Part shown: in pieces, positions 8,807 through 17,533 of the stretch
Position numbering within the stretch: position 1 is the stretch's first letter
Layout: each line of letters starts with the position of its first letter
NCBI RefSeq assembly: GCF_008014775.2
Contig: NZ_CP144914.1
Location: 1,240,001 to 1,304,000 of the forward strand
Source of the DNA: Alkalicoccus halolimnae
Lineage (GTDB): Bacteria > Bacillota > Bacilli > Bacillales > Salisediminibacteriaceae
Reading direction: 5' to 3'
DNA: 64,000 nucleotides
Program-made: the position numbers and the translations under genes
The notes under the pieces: generated by a model
Database searches by the model: none
Seen by the model: the letters and a program-made list of their open reading frames with translations, nothing else
Told to the model about the DNA's origin: nothing

Positions 8807-9136
8807 GTGTCAATATCCGAAACGCTGGAAAAATTCACTGAGAGAATGGAAGAGAATCCGGAGCATATAAAAGATTTAACCTACACGTATGAATTTCATA
8901 TCACAGATGAAAAAGAAGGTATCTATCAGCTTCATATTCAGGAGGGAAAGGCGGAATATTACACGGCTAAGGTAAAAGAGCCAAGGCTCGTGCTTGAGAT
9001 GGACAGCGAACATTTTCTTAAGCTGGCAGACAACAATTTAAATGCCGCGATGGCTTATATGAGCGGCCGCTTAAAAATAAACGGAGAAGTTTCCCACGCG
9101 CTGAAGTTTCAGTCTCTACTAAAAAAGTACCAGTAA
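8807..9136 (+). CDS. SCP2 sterol-binding-domain protein
   Basis: Starts at GTG 8807, after AGAGGGGGAAG. The 109-residue protein is a stand-alone SCP2 domain: YQLHIQEGKAEYY, the VLEMDSEHFLKLADN segment and MAYMSGRLKINGE are the usual pattern. These domains have a hydrophobic tunnel and bind lipids or fatty acyl chains. The FadR-like operator in front of it supports a fatty-acid or lipid role. It is transcribed alone and ends in a strong hairpin at 9177-9212. Confidence 0.85.
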   Translation: MSISETLEKFTERMEENPEHIKDLTYTYEFHITDEKEGIYQLHIQEGKAEYYTAKVKEPRLVLEMDSEHFLKLADNNLNAAMAYMSGRLKINGEVSHALKFQSLLKKYQ

Positions 9137-9176
9137 TAATCGAAGAAACTGCATAAAACGGATGCTGTGTTCAACG

Positions 9177-9212
9177 GCAAAGCGGCATGACAACTTTGTC
9201 ATGCCGCTTTGC
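9177..9212 (+). terminator. Hairpin terminator after the SCP2 gene
   Basis: GCAAAGCGGCATGAC and GTCATGCCGCTTTGC form a perfect 15-pair stem. The T run is weak on the plus strand, so efficiency is uncertain. It can also serve the minus-strand FbpB-like gene, which stops at 9270. Confidence 0.65.
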
Positions 9213-9269
9213 TAAAGAGCGAATAGTGAGAGATGTTGTCCTAAAAAACTTTATCAAAATCACTAATCG

Positions 9270-9422
9270 TTAATAAGCTCCTTTTCGGTTGTGATGATTC
9301 TGCTGCTCATGTTTTTCATCAAGTCTCACCTCAATTGAAGTGATTGCTTCTTTATCCTGCATTATTTCCTGTTTATTCTGCTGCACCAGGTCAGCGAATG
9401 ACGTTCGCATTGTTTTTCGCAT
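9270..9422 (-). CDS. FbpB-family small protein (Fur-regulated basic protein-like)
   Basis: Fifty residues starting MRKTMRTSFADLVQQNKQ and continuing with IEVRLDEKHEQQ, which fits the FbpB family (F-DLV--NK-----D---I--IE-RLDEK). In B. subtilis FbpB works with the small RNA FsrA in the iron-sparing response. ATG 9422 follows GGAGG at normal distance, and a TATAAT-like -10 is visible on the minus strand near 9465-9470. I found no convincing Fur box. It is slightly less basic than the name implies because of its Glu/His/Asn-rich tail. Confidence 0.75.
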   Translation of the reverse strand: MRKTMRTSFADLVQQNKQEIMQDKEAITSIEVRLDEKHEQQNHHNRKGAY

Positions 9423-9696
9423 CGTATCCTCCATTCTTTATTAGTAATTCCCTTTTTAAATTATACATGAAATCAGAATATTTTAATAACTGAATTGTTA
9501 CAATATTTTGAACAGTGAACACAATTCAATTGCTGCTTTCGTGTCTGCTGTTGTTATTACGGAAAAATTCGAAGCCCGTCTTGCATGGAGGAGAGCTCCG
9601 GGTGGTACGAAGAATCCTCAGTAATACAAATCTTTCTTCATATTTTGAAAATGAATTAAAAAATTACTAATGAAATTGATTTGAGGAGGGAAATAA

Positions 9697-10668
9697 TTGC
9701 ATAATAAAACAGAAACGATGACCGTTCATAAAATTCCACTGCCTACTCCTTTTTTAGTAGGCGATATCAACGTATATGTGATCAAAGGTGACCAGGTCGT
9801 CCTCGTTGATACAGGACCTGATACGAAAGAAGCCGAAACAGCGCTGATAAACGGCCTTAATAATCTGTCTCTTAAAGTGGAAGATGTGGATGTCCTGTTA
9901 TTAACTCATCATCATCCTGATCATATAGGTCTTGCTTATTTATTTGCTGAAACAGCTCTTACGGCAGGACATGCAAAGCTGAAGCCATGGCTTGAGAAAG
10001 ACGAAGCACATTATCAAAGATTCAATGAATTTTTTCGTGCTTTCTTATTAGAAAATGGCATGGAACGAAAATGGATAGAAGCTATCGAAAATCAACGGGA
10101 AAAATATAAAAAGTTCACGAAGCCGACCGCGCTGGAGATGGAACTGGAGGAAAAAGAAAGCGATGTTCCCGGTCTTCCCGGGTGGGGGGTTATGGAGACT
10201 CCCGGACATGCCCAGACTCATCTGTCTTTTTATAGAAAAGAAGACGGGGTCATGGTAGCCGGAGATCATTTAATAGCCCATATTTCTTCGAACGCTATTG
10301 TTGAAGCTCCTTACAATGAGCACGAACCGAGGCCGGAAACTCTTATTCAGTATCGGAATTCCCTGGAGAAATGCAGCTGGGTAACGAAAGTTTTAGCAGG
10401 TCACGGGGTGGATATTCAAAATCCCAGCAAGCTTATTTCAGAAAGACTGAGTGCTCAGGAAGCGAAAGCACGTATGTTTCTTGAGAAGATGAATGGAGAG
10501 AAAATGACAGTTTTTGATTTGACGAAAAAAATATATCCTGAAATGTATAAAAAACAACCTGATCTCACTTTTTCTGAAACGATCGGACACCTGGATTTGT
10601 TAAGAAAGAGTAATCAGATTGCTGCAGTAAAAAGTAATGGGATGTATGTCTATGAACAAATCCTGTAA
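9697..10668 (+). CDS. MBL-fold metallo-hydrolase
   Basis: A 323-residue protein with the metallo-beta-lactamase zinc motif LTHHHPDHIG (about residues 69-78), a second histidine in TPGHAQTH (about 169-176), the bridging aspartate in VAGDHLI and a C-terminal HGVD. A winged-helix-like tail follows, as in LACTB2-type hydrolases. TTG 9697 is taken as start because GAGGAGGG ends 6 bases upstream; ATG 9718 is an alternative. The substrate is unknown; thioesters or nucleic acid ends are common for this group. Confidence 0.87.
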   Translation: MHNKTETMTVHKIPLPTPFLVGDINVYVIKGDQVVLVDTGPDTKEAETALINGLNNLSLKVEDVDVLLLTHHHPDHIGLAYLFAETALTAGHAKLKPWLEKDEAHYQRFNEFFRAFLLENGMERKWIEAIENQREKYKKFTKPTALEMELEEKESDVPGLPGWGVMETPGHAQTHLSFYRKEDGVMVAGDHLIAHISSNAIVEAPYNEHEPRPETLIQYRNSLEKCSWVTKVLAGHGVDIQNPSKLISERLSAQEAKARMFLEKMNGEKMTVFDLTKKIYPEMYKKQPDLTFSETIGHLDLLRKSNQIAAVKSNGMYVYEQIL

Positions 10669-10797
10669 CATGGATTTCGGATAAATTCGGAGGCCGTCTG
10701 CAAAAGTGTTCTTCTTAAGCGGAGCTTTTCCTGAAACCAGCCCTCCCTCAGCAGAGGAAAAGGGGAGACATGAACTTCAAAACGGTTGTTATACAGA

Positions 10798-10839
10798 AAA
10801 ACGCCTCCATGATAATGCTTATCATGGAGGCGTTTTAGG
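10798..10839. terminator. Bidirectional terminator
   Basis: AAAACGCCTCCATGATAA and TTATCATGGAGGCGTTTT form a nearly perfect stem with a three-base loop. It sits between the convergent MBL hydrolase (plus) and BCCT (minus) genes and can end both transcripts. Confidence 0.85.
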
Positions 10840-10856
10840 TGATCCGGTTTCTCTAT

Positions 10857-12392
10857 TTAAGAAGCTTTGCGTTTTTTCATTTCCGGAAACTGCTCATTGT
10901 ATAACGTTTTTACTACCCGGGGAGCAAGCCATAACGTTGGAAGGATCAGCAGTGATACAGGTACTGCTGTGAACACGATAAAGGATTGAAGGGCATCGAC
11001 ACTTCCTTCTCCAAGAAAAAGCAGAACAGAAGCTACTGTACCCATCAACAGGGCCCAGAATACCCGAAGGCCGCTTGAAGGAGTGGGACTTCCAGTTACT
11101 GCCATAGATATAGTGAAGCTCATCGAGTCGCTCGTTGTAGCCACAAAGATAATTGTTACTAAAAGAAAGGCGCCGGCAAGGAAAGTGCCGAACGGCATTT
11201 GTTCAACAATCGCAATCATTGCTGCGGGCATGCCTCCTTCATTTAATGCACCAGAGACCGATCCGGATTCCTGTAGTTCATAAAATATCCCGGATCCGCC
11301 GACGACCGAAAACCAGAAATTAGTAATCAGAGGGGCAATTATTGCAATAGCAGTCACAAGTTCCCGAATGGTTCTTCCGCGGGAAATACGGCTGATGAAA
11401 ACAGCCATCATCGGTGCATATCCGATAAACCAGCCCCAGAAAAACAGCGTCCAGAAAGAGAGCCATGCTGTATCGCCTCTGTATAAACTAAGTTCTAAAA
11501 AGTCTCTTGTATAAACTCCCATTGTCCCAACGAACGTATCAATAATAAATCCGCCTGGACCGATTAAGAGGACGACAACAATTAAAGCAAACGTAAGAAT
11601 AATATTCCACCTGCTCAAGAATTGAATTCCGCGGTGAAGTCCTGTAACTGCGGAAATTGCTGCGATCGAAATTAAACCGAATACGATAAGAAGCTGAGTC
11701 AGAAAAGTATTTGGTATTCCGAATAAAGATTCAAATCCGTAGGCAGCCTGCAGACCTAAAAAGCCGATGGGACCGATAGTGCCCGCAGCCACTGCGATAA
11801 TGGAAAACGCATCAGCCAGCGTGCCTATTACACTTTTACCTGCAATTTTTTCGCCGAATATAGGATAAAGAAGCGTCCGCGGCTTTAACGGCATGCCCCG
11901 GTGGAAATGTCCGTACATAATGACGATAGCGGCAAGCGTCCCCAGAATAGCCCATGCAAGAAATCCCCAGTCCAGAAAAGACTGTGCCATGGCGGGGACG
12001 ACGGCAGCTGCGGTGCCTGCTTCTCCATCATACATCGGAGGTGTTTCTAAAAAGTGATACATCGGCTCGGCAGCAGCCCAAAAAACGCCTCCTCCAGCTA
12101 GCAGAGTACACATAATAATTGATATCCATTTAAAATTGCTGAGTTCAGGCTTCTGCGTGTTCCCGAGTCGAATATGTCCATATTTGGAAAAAGCCAGAAA
12201 CAAGGCTATAATAAAAGTTGCAAGCATGAGGACCTGCCAGAATGTACCGAAGTAGGTCGTTGAAAAACTGAATGACCAGTCTACAAATGCGCCGACAGCA
12301 CTTGTATTAATAATTGAAGCAACCACAAAAGCTATGAGAAGGCCGCCGCTTATAAACATAACCGGCCAGTCGATTTTTGGTTTTAATTGCAA
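10857..12392 (-). CDS. BCCT-family transporter (betaine/carnitine/choline type)
   Basis: A 511-residue carrier with twelve membrane segments. The amino acid pattern GGGVFWAAAEPMYHF and the TM8 region FFWGWFIGYAPMMAVFISRISRGRT identify the BCCT family, which takes up quaternary ammonium compounds with Na+ or H+. In glycine betaine carriers the TM8 motif normally reads close to WxxYWAWW; here it is WTLFFWGWF, so the substrate may differ from betaine. An osmoprotectant role fits the presence of a betaine-type binding protein at 42055, but specificity is inference. ATG 12392 follows a GGGGGA box. Confidence 0.88.
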   Translation of the reverse strand: MQLKPKIDWPVMFISGGLLIAFVVASIINTSAVGAFVDWSFSFSTTYFGTFWQVLMLATFIIALFLAFSKYGHIRLGNTQKPELSNFKWISIIMCTLLAGGGVFWAAAEPMYHFLETPPMYDGEAGTAAAVVPAMAQSFLDWGFLAWAILGTLAAIVIMYGHFHRGMPLKPRTLLYPIFGEKIAGKSVIGTLADAFSIIAVAAGTIGPIGFLGLQAAYGFESLFGIPNTFLTQLLIVFGLISIAAISAVTGLHRGIQFLSRWNIILTFALIVVVLLIGPGGFIIDTFVGTMGVYTRDFLELSLYRGDTAWLSFWTLFFWGWFIGYAPMMAVFISRISRGRTIRELVTAIAIIAPLITNFWFSVVGGSGIFYELQESGSVSGALNEGGMPAAMIAIVEQMPFGTFLAGAFLLVTIIFVATTSDSMSFTISMAVTGSPTPSSGLRVFWALLMGTVASVLLFLGEGSVDALQSFIVFTAVPVSLLILPTLWLAPRVVKTLYNEQFPEMKKRKAS

Positions 12393-12589
12393 AGATGAAT
12401 CCCCCTATTGATTTTATAAGTCGTTTCGTGTCGATTTAACAGCACAAGAAGATACATTAACAACTTTGAGCAATTAATGCAAGTGAAAAAATTTCATGGT
12501 TAGTGAAAGGAAATAAAGGGGAAAGGTTAGCAGGAATAAAGATATTGTTATAGAATGGTATTTATGGACCAAATGAAACGGAGGGAACA

Positions 12590-13021
12590 ATGATGAGTAA
12601 AAGTTCAAAAATTATAGCAGGTACGACTATAGCAGGTTTAGTAGCTGGTGCAGTTACAATTGCCGCTTCCCCGCAGGCACGAAGAACTGCTTCAAATTCC
12701 ACTGCACAGGTGAAGCAGTTTGTTACTTATGTACAAGAAAACCGCGAAGAATTTGTGGAGCAGCTGCGTAATTCGGGTGAGGAAATTTCCCGAGTCGTAG
12801 ACCGTGCCTCAGAAGACGTTAAGCAGCTGAGAGAAACTTCGCAGAACATTATGTCTCATTTTGAAGAAGTGAAGAAAGTTTTAGGTAACGTTAACAGCGA
12901 ATGGAAAGGGATGCTTGAAGAAGTTTCCCGTAATCAAAAACATCTCGATCAGTCTCAGGCAGAAGTACCTATTGAACATCTTCCGGAAGGTGAGCGCGAA
13001 TCGGAAAAATTGGATAAATAA
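12590..13021 (+). CDS. YtxH-like general stress/envelope protein
   Basis: A 143-residue protein with a glycine-rich N-terminal hydrophobic segment (IIAGTTIAGLVAGAVTIAAS, residues 7-26) followed by a basic ARR and a long helical, charged coiled-coil region, the YtxH layout. The function is unknown; YtxH in B. subtilis is a stress protein. CGGAGGG precedes ATGATG, so 12590 or 12593 may be used. The YtxH-like protein in the gas vesicle cluster at 26946 has the same kind of N-terminal segment. Confidence 0.75.
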   Translation: MMSKSSKIIAGTTIAGLVAGAVTIAASPQARRTASNSTAQVKQFVTYVQENREEFVEQLRNSGEEISRVVDRASEDVKQLRETSQNIMSHFEEVKKVLGNVNSEWKGMLEEVSRNQKHLDQSQAEVPIEHLPEGERESEKLDK

Positions 13022-13026
13022 ATAAA

Positions 13027-13066
13027 AAGGGCTGCTCCTGTTGCATAATGGGACAGCCCTTTTTTG
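13027..13066 (+). terminator. Terminator after the YtxH-like gene
   Basis: AGGGCTG and CAGCCCT with additional inner pairs, followed by six T. Confidence 0.8.
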
Positions 13067-13335
13067 ACTTTCTACGCATTTTTTCAGCTTTCATGTTTTG
13101 TAAAAAATATAGAGGCACGGTCATTCTAAGAAAGAGCAGTAGTGTGAAGACTGACTATCGTGGAAGATTAAAAAGTAATGAAAAGATTGGCATGAGCAAT
13201 GTGAAAACGGAAAAGAAGCGGACAGCAGGCCCGGTACTTATTAATCTTATGAATGCCAAAAGTAAAAAGAAGTTTGATGAGAAGATTTTTTGGAAAATAG
13301 CAAAGTATATAACACTCTAGGAGGCTTGATTCAGT
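13067..13335. other. Gene-free interval upstream of the VLRF1 gene
   Basis: AT-rich sequence without a supported gene. One open frame starts inside the preceding terminator and has no ribosome binding site. The promoter of the VLRF1 gene should be here; TATAAC near 13305 is the only -10-like candidate. Confidence 0.5.
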
Positions 13336-14130
13336 ATGACATTAACAAATGAACTTAAATCGCTGAAAAAAATTGAATGCCCTGATGGTAAATGCGTTCT
13401 TTCTGTATATTTAAACACGGACCCGGCTGATCAGGATCAGCAAAAAGGAGAATGGAAAATTCGACTTAAAAACGGTCTGAAACGAATTGAAGAATATATC
13501 GAAGCATCTGGTGACAAAGAAGAGCTGAAAGCTTATAAAAATTTAAAAAAACAGGTAGATGATGAAATAAACGGTAACAGGTCCCGTCTGGCTAAAGGCG
13601 TAGTTATTTTCGGATCAGATCATGAAAATCTATGGTCTGCGCACTACCTGCAGGTACCGGTAGAAACTAATTTCTACTGGGAGTCGACGCCGCATCTTGA
13701 AGAACTGGAAAAGCTCCAGGAAGAATATCCGCGCTCCGGAATTATTCTCCCTAATAATGATGAGGTACGCATTATTGATACATCTCTTGGAGAAGTGAAC
13801 GGGGAATGGCGGTATGAATTTGATTCCGGCAAGGAAGAATGGAATCTCTCAGACGGCATGGGCTCTGCCGATAGAACAGCTTCCGGTGCCAGCCACGTAG
13901 ATAAATTCCAGCAGCGGTTTGAAGAAAATAAACACCGTTTTTATAAAGACATGGCTCAAAAAGTAGAAAAAATCCGCAAAGACAGCGGATGGAGTGAACT
14001 GCATATTGTAGGAGAAGCGGGCATGGCGCGCACTTTTAAAGAAGTTCTCCGTACAGAGCCTGCAGGCATGGTGGAAAAAAACCTGAATAACGCTGATTCT
14101 TCCAAAATATTAGGAGAAGTGTTTAAATAA
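13336..14130 (+). CDS. VLRF1-family (aeRF1-type) release factor-like protein
   Basis: A 264-residue protein matching the bacterial VLRF1/eRF1-like group: an N-terminal SVYLNTDPAD segment, the RLAKGVVIFGSDHENLWSAHY core, and C-terminal LHIVGEAGMARTFKEVL. By comparative genomics this family has been proposed to act at the ribosome as a peptide release or rescue factor; I know of no direct assay of this subgroup. No GGQ motif is visible. TAGGAGG precedes the ATG. It is a single-gene unit with a terminator at 14186. Confidence 0.75.
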   Translation: MTLTNELKSLKKIECPDGKCVLSVYLNTDPADQDQQKGEWKIRLKNGLKRIEEYIEASGDKEELKAYKNLKKQVDDEINGNRSRLAKGVVIFGSDHENLWSAHYLQVPVETNFYWESTPHLEELEKLQEEYPRSGIILPNNDEVRIIDTSLGEVNGEWRYEFDSGKEEWNLSDGMGSADRTASGASHVDKFQQRFEENKHRFYKDMAQKVEKIRKDSGWSELHIVGEAGMARTFKEVLRTEPAGMVEKNLNNADSSKILGEVFK

Positions 14131-14185
14131 AGGCTGTACAATTGGCTGGAATAAGATAAAAACAGGGCTTTTTAATACTGACCTT

Positions 14186-14221
14186 AAAGCGTCATGGCGA
14201 TATTTCGTCATGACGCTTTTC
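14186..14221. terminator. Terminator between convergent genes
   Basis: AAAGCGTCATG and CATGACGCTTT form the stem, with T on the plus strand and A upstream. It lies between the VLRF1 gene and the minus-strand MFS gene. Confidence 0.75.
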
Positions 14222-14261
14222 AGGTCCTGTTCCGCCGCCCCCGGACTTCTTAAATGAAGCG

Positions 14262-15467
14262 TCATGACCAGGAGTGATCCGCTGCAGAAGGCTGGCTTTC
14301 GCTGGAAAACCTCTGCTGATATTGGAAGACAAAGCCAGCAGCAAGCATAAGGGCAAGCATCCCGCTTATTGAATAATAAATAGATCCGGGCCCGATGATA
14401 TCAATGAGCAGACCCCCGACTATAGGGCCTGTCATACTGCCCAGACCAAAGAGGACTGCTGTCATCACATTGCCTGTAGGGAGAAGATCAGCGGGCACAA
14501 GATCGGCAAGGTAGGTAATACCTAATGAAAAAAGGGATCCGAGAATCATTCCGGTAATAACAAACCCGCTGAAAAGCAGAGCCGGAGAATGTTCTACAAG
14601 GGGCATAAATAAAAAGATGACCGCTCCGGTCCCCATTATCCAGAGAAGAATACGGCTTCTCCCAAATTTATCGCTGAGCATACCGAGCGGAAGCTGTGTG
14701 AATAAACTGCCGAACACAAAGCCTGGAAGAAGAAATACAGTTGTCAACTGCAGATCAATTCCCATCCTCATGGCATAAACCGGATAATTCCCATGCAGGG
14801 AAGCTTCCAAATATCCATAGCAGAAGCCGGGAAGCAGTGCAAACCAGGCAAGTTTAATTACCCGCTTGTACCTGATCATAGTACTAATTCTGGAAGCTGT
14901 TTCCACATTGCCGGCAGGATGTTCATTTCGAAGCATGAGCATAAAGCATAAAGCGGTCAGACTCATTAAAGCGGAAATGAGAAAAGGAAGAAATTCACTG
15001 ATTTCCAGCAGACGGGTCATCATCGGCCCGACGCCAAAACCAAGCCCGAAAGCGAGCCCGTAAAGAGCCAGCTGCCGGCCCCTCTTTTCGGGCGAGCTGG
15101 TAGTGCTGATCCAAACTTGAGTGGAAAAGTGGATAAGATTATCTGCTACGCCTACAATCATCCTTAAGACAAACCATAACCAGAAAGCCTGCCAGAAAGG
15201 GAACAATGCTACTGTAATGGTAACGAGTACGAGCCCGGTTAAAATGACGGGTTTGTACCCGTACCTGCGCACCGGGGCTTCAATAAAAGGAGAAATAAGA
15301 ATAATGCCTATGTATAACGCGGCTGCATTTAATCCGTTAGCTGAAGAAGAAATACCGGAACCTTCCAGCATGACAGCCAGCACCGGCAGAAGCATCCCCT
15401 GAGAAAAGCCGGCAATCAGTACCATCCCTATGAGAACCCAGTAGCGAAAAAGCGGATTATTCTCCAT
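14262..15467 (-). CDS. MFS transporter
   Basis: A 401-residue major facilitator protein with twelve predicted segments. Loop 2-3 carries the PVRRYGYKP variant of the MFS motif A, the second half repeats it as LSDKFGRSRIL, and a WISTTSSPEKRGRQLALYGLAFGLGFGVGP region follows TM4. It resembles drug- or sugar-efflux carriers of the YfkF/YcaD type in Bacillaceae. The substrate cannot be predicted. It is transcribed alone, divergent from the OsmC gene. Confidence 0.85.
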   Translation of the reverse strand: MENNPLFRYWVLIGMVLIAGFSQGMLLPVLAVMLEGSGISSSANGLNAAALYIGIILISPFIEAPVRRYGYKPVILTGLVLVTITVALFPFWQAFWLWFVLRMIVGVADNLIHFSTQVWISTTSSPEKRGRQLALYGLAFGLGFGVGPMMTRLLEISEFLPFLISALMSLTALCFMLMLRNEHPAGNVETASRISTMIRYKRVIKLAWFALLPGFCYGYLEASLHGNYPVYAMRMGIDLQLTTVFLLPGFVFGSLFTQLPLGMLSDKFGRSRILLWIMGTGAVIFLFMPLVEHSPALLFSGFVITGMILGSLFSLGITYLADLVPADLLPTGNVMTAVLFGLGSMTGPIVGGLLIDIIGPGSIYYSISGMLALMLAAGFVFQYQQRFSSESQPSAADHSWS

Positions 15468-15635
15468 GAAAAAACGAGCTCCTCTCCCGATGAATAATTC
15501 GATTATCTAAAAGAATTGGTCATTCTTCTATTGTAAGCCTGTGAATAAAACTTGCAAGAAGGTTTTACGTGACGAATAGTCAGACTTTACGTAAAATGAA
15601 CATTGAACTAAAAGTATTTTAAGGAGGCAGTTTAG

Positions 15636-16022
15636 ATGGACTTTACATGGCAGGGTGACTATTTCGAAACAGACTTGGAATATGGAACACTTCGAATCAG
15701 TGGAAATGAAGAAAACGGATTCCGGCCATTTCAGCTTATGGTTAGTTCTATTGCTGTATGCAGCACGTCCGTGCTGCGCCAAATTCTGGAGAAGCAGCGG
15801 ATGACCGTGTCGGATATCCAGGCGCATGCTGATGTAACGAGAGATGAGAGCCGCGCTAACAGAATCAGCAGTATCGCTTTACATTACAAAATTAAAGGGG
15901 AAGGGCTATCGGAAAAAAAGGTGGAAAAAGCTGTTGCTCTGGCACAGAAAAACTGTGCTATGGCTCAAACTGTCATAGGGGCGGTTAATCTCACAGAAAC
16001 CTTTGAGATAAGTGAAGACTAG
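15636..16022 (+). CDS. OsmC/Ohr-family protein
   Basis: A 128-residue protein with the two conserved cysteines of the family: one in SSIAVCSTSVL (about residue 47) and one in AQKNCAMAQTV (about residue 109). OsmC/Ohr proteins reduce organic hydroperoxides using this thiol pair. The spacing fits the shorter YhfA-type OsmC group. AAGGAGG precedes ATG 15636. The MATE efflux gene follows after 77 bases in the same direction. Confidence 0.88.
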   Translation: MDFTWQGDYFETDLEYGTLRISGNEENGFRPFQLMVSSIAVCSTSVLRQILEKQRMTVSDIQAHADVTRDESRANRISSIALHYKIKGEGLSEKKVEKAVALAQKNCAMAQTVIGAVNLTETFEISED

Positions 16023-16099
16023 CCTGGCGGAGCAGGAGCAGATATAGAAAAAATCTTCCGAAAATCTTCTACATAGCAGCTGGAAAGGTTTGAATTGAT

Positions 16100-17449
16100 A
16101 TGGCAGGGAAACAATACGACTTCACAGAAGGAAGCATCATGAAGAAAATGATCCTGTATTCCTCTCCGATCTTTCTTACAAACATTTTACAGACTTCCTA
16201 TCAGGTAATTGATTCCCTGTGGGTAGGGAATTTACTCGGTCCCAACGCTCTGGGAGCAACAGCGATATCAGGAACAGTTATATTTACGATTCTGGCTTTT
16301 ATTATCGGTATTAATACGTCTGCCTTAACTGTTCTTTCCCAGTATAAAGGGGCAAAGGATCCTTATGGATTAAAAAAGGCACTGAATGCATTTGTTGTTA
16401 TTCTAGGGGTGCTTACTTTTATATTGGGAATCGTAGGTTTTGTTATTGCAGAGAGGATTCTTCAGTTCATGGGGACGCCGGAAGAGACCCTCCCGCTGGC
16501 TGCTGTTTATTTACGGATTAATTTTGTAGGTATTATGTTTCTTTTTGGATATAACTTTATTGCTACCGTTTTAAGAGCACTAGGAGATAGTAAAACACCG
16601 ATCAGGTTTGTTCTGCTGGCTGTTATTTTGAATGCTGTACTGGATCCAATATTTATTGCCGGCTTTAATATGGGAATTGAAGGGGCAGCTTATGCTACTG
16701 TTTTTTCTCAGGGAACCGCTTTTTTATATGGTCTGACATATTGTGTAACGAAAGGAAATGTACCGTTTTCGATTCCTTTCAAACCACAGAAAGAACAGGC
16801 CAAGCAGATATTCAAGCTGGGTCTTCCTTCAGGGCTTTCCATGATGGTAATTTCCGGTGGAGTGCTGGCTATTATGACAGTAGTGACCGGGTTTGGAGAT
16901 GAAGTCGTAGCCGGGTTCGGCGCAGCTCAGCGTCTTGACAGCCTGATTATGCTGCCCGCTCTTACTCTTGGATCTGCGATAAACAGTATGGCCGGTCAGA
17001 ATATTGGTGCTGATAAATGGCACCGGGTGAGTGAAATTACAAGAAGCGGGCTGATGCTGATTGCAGCAGTTTCCCTCACAATGAGCACTATCGTTTTCTT
17101 TAGTGCAGATTGGGCTGTTTCGATGTTCGTACAGGACCCGGAGACCGTAGCTTTTGGTACAATGTATGTTCAGACCGTTGCATTCTTCTATCCGTTTTTA
17201 GGTATTAATTTTGTCCTGAATGGAATTGTAAGAGCAGCGGGAGGTATGTTTCAGGTATTTATGCTTAATGTGATCTCATTTTGGATTCTCCGCTTTCCAC
17301 TCACTTATATTTTCGCAGAAATTTACGGGGAGGCTGGAATCGGGATTGGAATGGGAGCTTCTCTCGTATTAAGTGCTCTGATTGCTGCTGGTTATTACCG
17401 GCTGGGACGGTGGAGAAGCATCAACATTATGGAAAACACGAAAAAATGA
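16100..17449 (+). CDS. MATE-family multidrug/Na+ antiporter
   Basis: A 449-residue membrane protein with twelve predicted segments and the MatE domain twice. Start MAGKQYDFTEGSIMKKMI, SYQVIDSLWVGNLLGPNALGA and the second-half GFGAAQRLDSLIMLPALTLGSAI are typical. Members expel cationic drugs or metabolites in exchange for Na+ or H+. GGAAAGG lies about 11 bases before ATG. The next gene begins 84 bases later. Confidence 0.9.
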   Translation: MAGKQYDFTEGSIMKKMILYSSPIFLTNILQTSYQVIDSLWVGNLLGPNALGATAISGTVIFTILAFIIGINTSALTVLSQYKGAKDPYGLKKALNAFVVILGVLTFILGIVGFVIAERILQFMGTPEETLPLAAVYLRINFVGIMFLFGYNFIATVLRALGDSKTPIRFVLLAVILNAVLDPIFIAGFNMGIEGAAYATVFSQGTAFLYGLTYCVTKGNVPFSIPFKPQKEQAKQIFKLGLPSGLSMMVISGGVLAIMTVVTGFGDEVVAGFGAAQRLDSLIMLPALTLGSAINSMAGQNIGADKWHRVSEITRSGLMLIAAVSLTMSTIVFFSADWAVSMFVQDPETVAFGTMYVQTVAFFYPFLGINFVLNGIVRAAGGMFQVFMLNVISFWILRFPLTYIFAEIYGEAGIGIGMGASLVLSALIAAGYYRLGRWRSINIMENTKK

Positions 17450-17533
17450 AACATGTAGATCTAAAAATCGTTTATAATAAAGTATAACTATGAAGAAGCT
17501 GAAAGACAGCTGCTTACGCGGAGGGATGAACGC

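Noticed and set aside
8577..8813. Minus-strand 78-residue open frame
   Set aside because: It covers the promoter and operator of the SCP2 gene, has no ribosome binding site and looks random.
13048..13320. Ninety-residue open frame after the YtxH-like gene
   Set aside because: It starts inside the terminator hairpin, has no ribosome binding site and no family-like composition.
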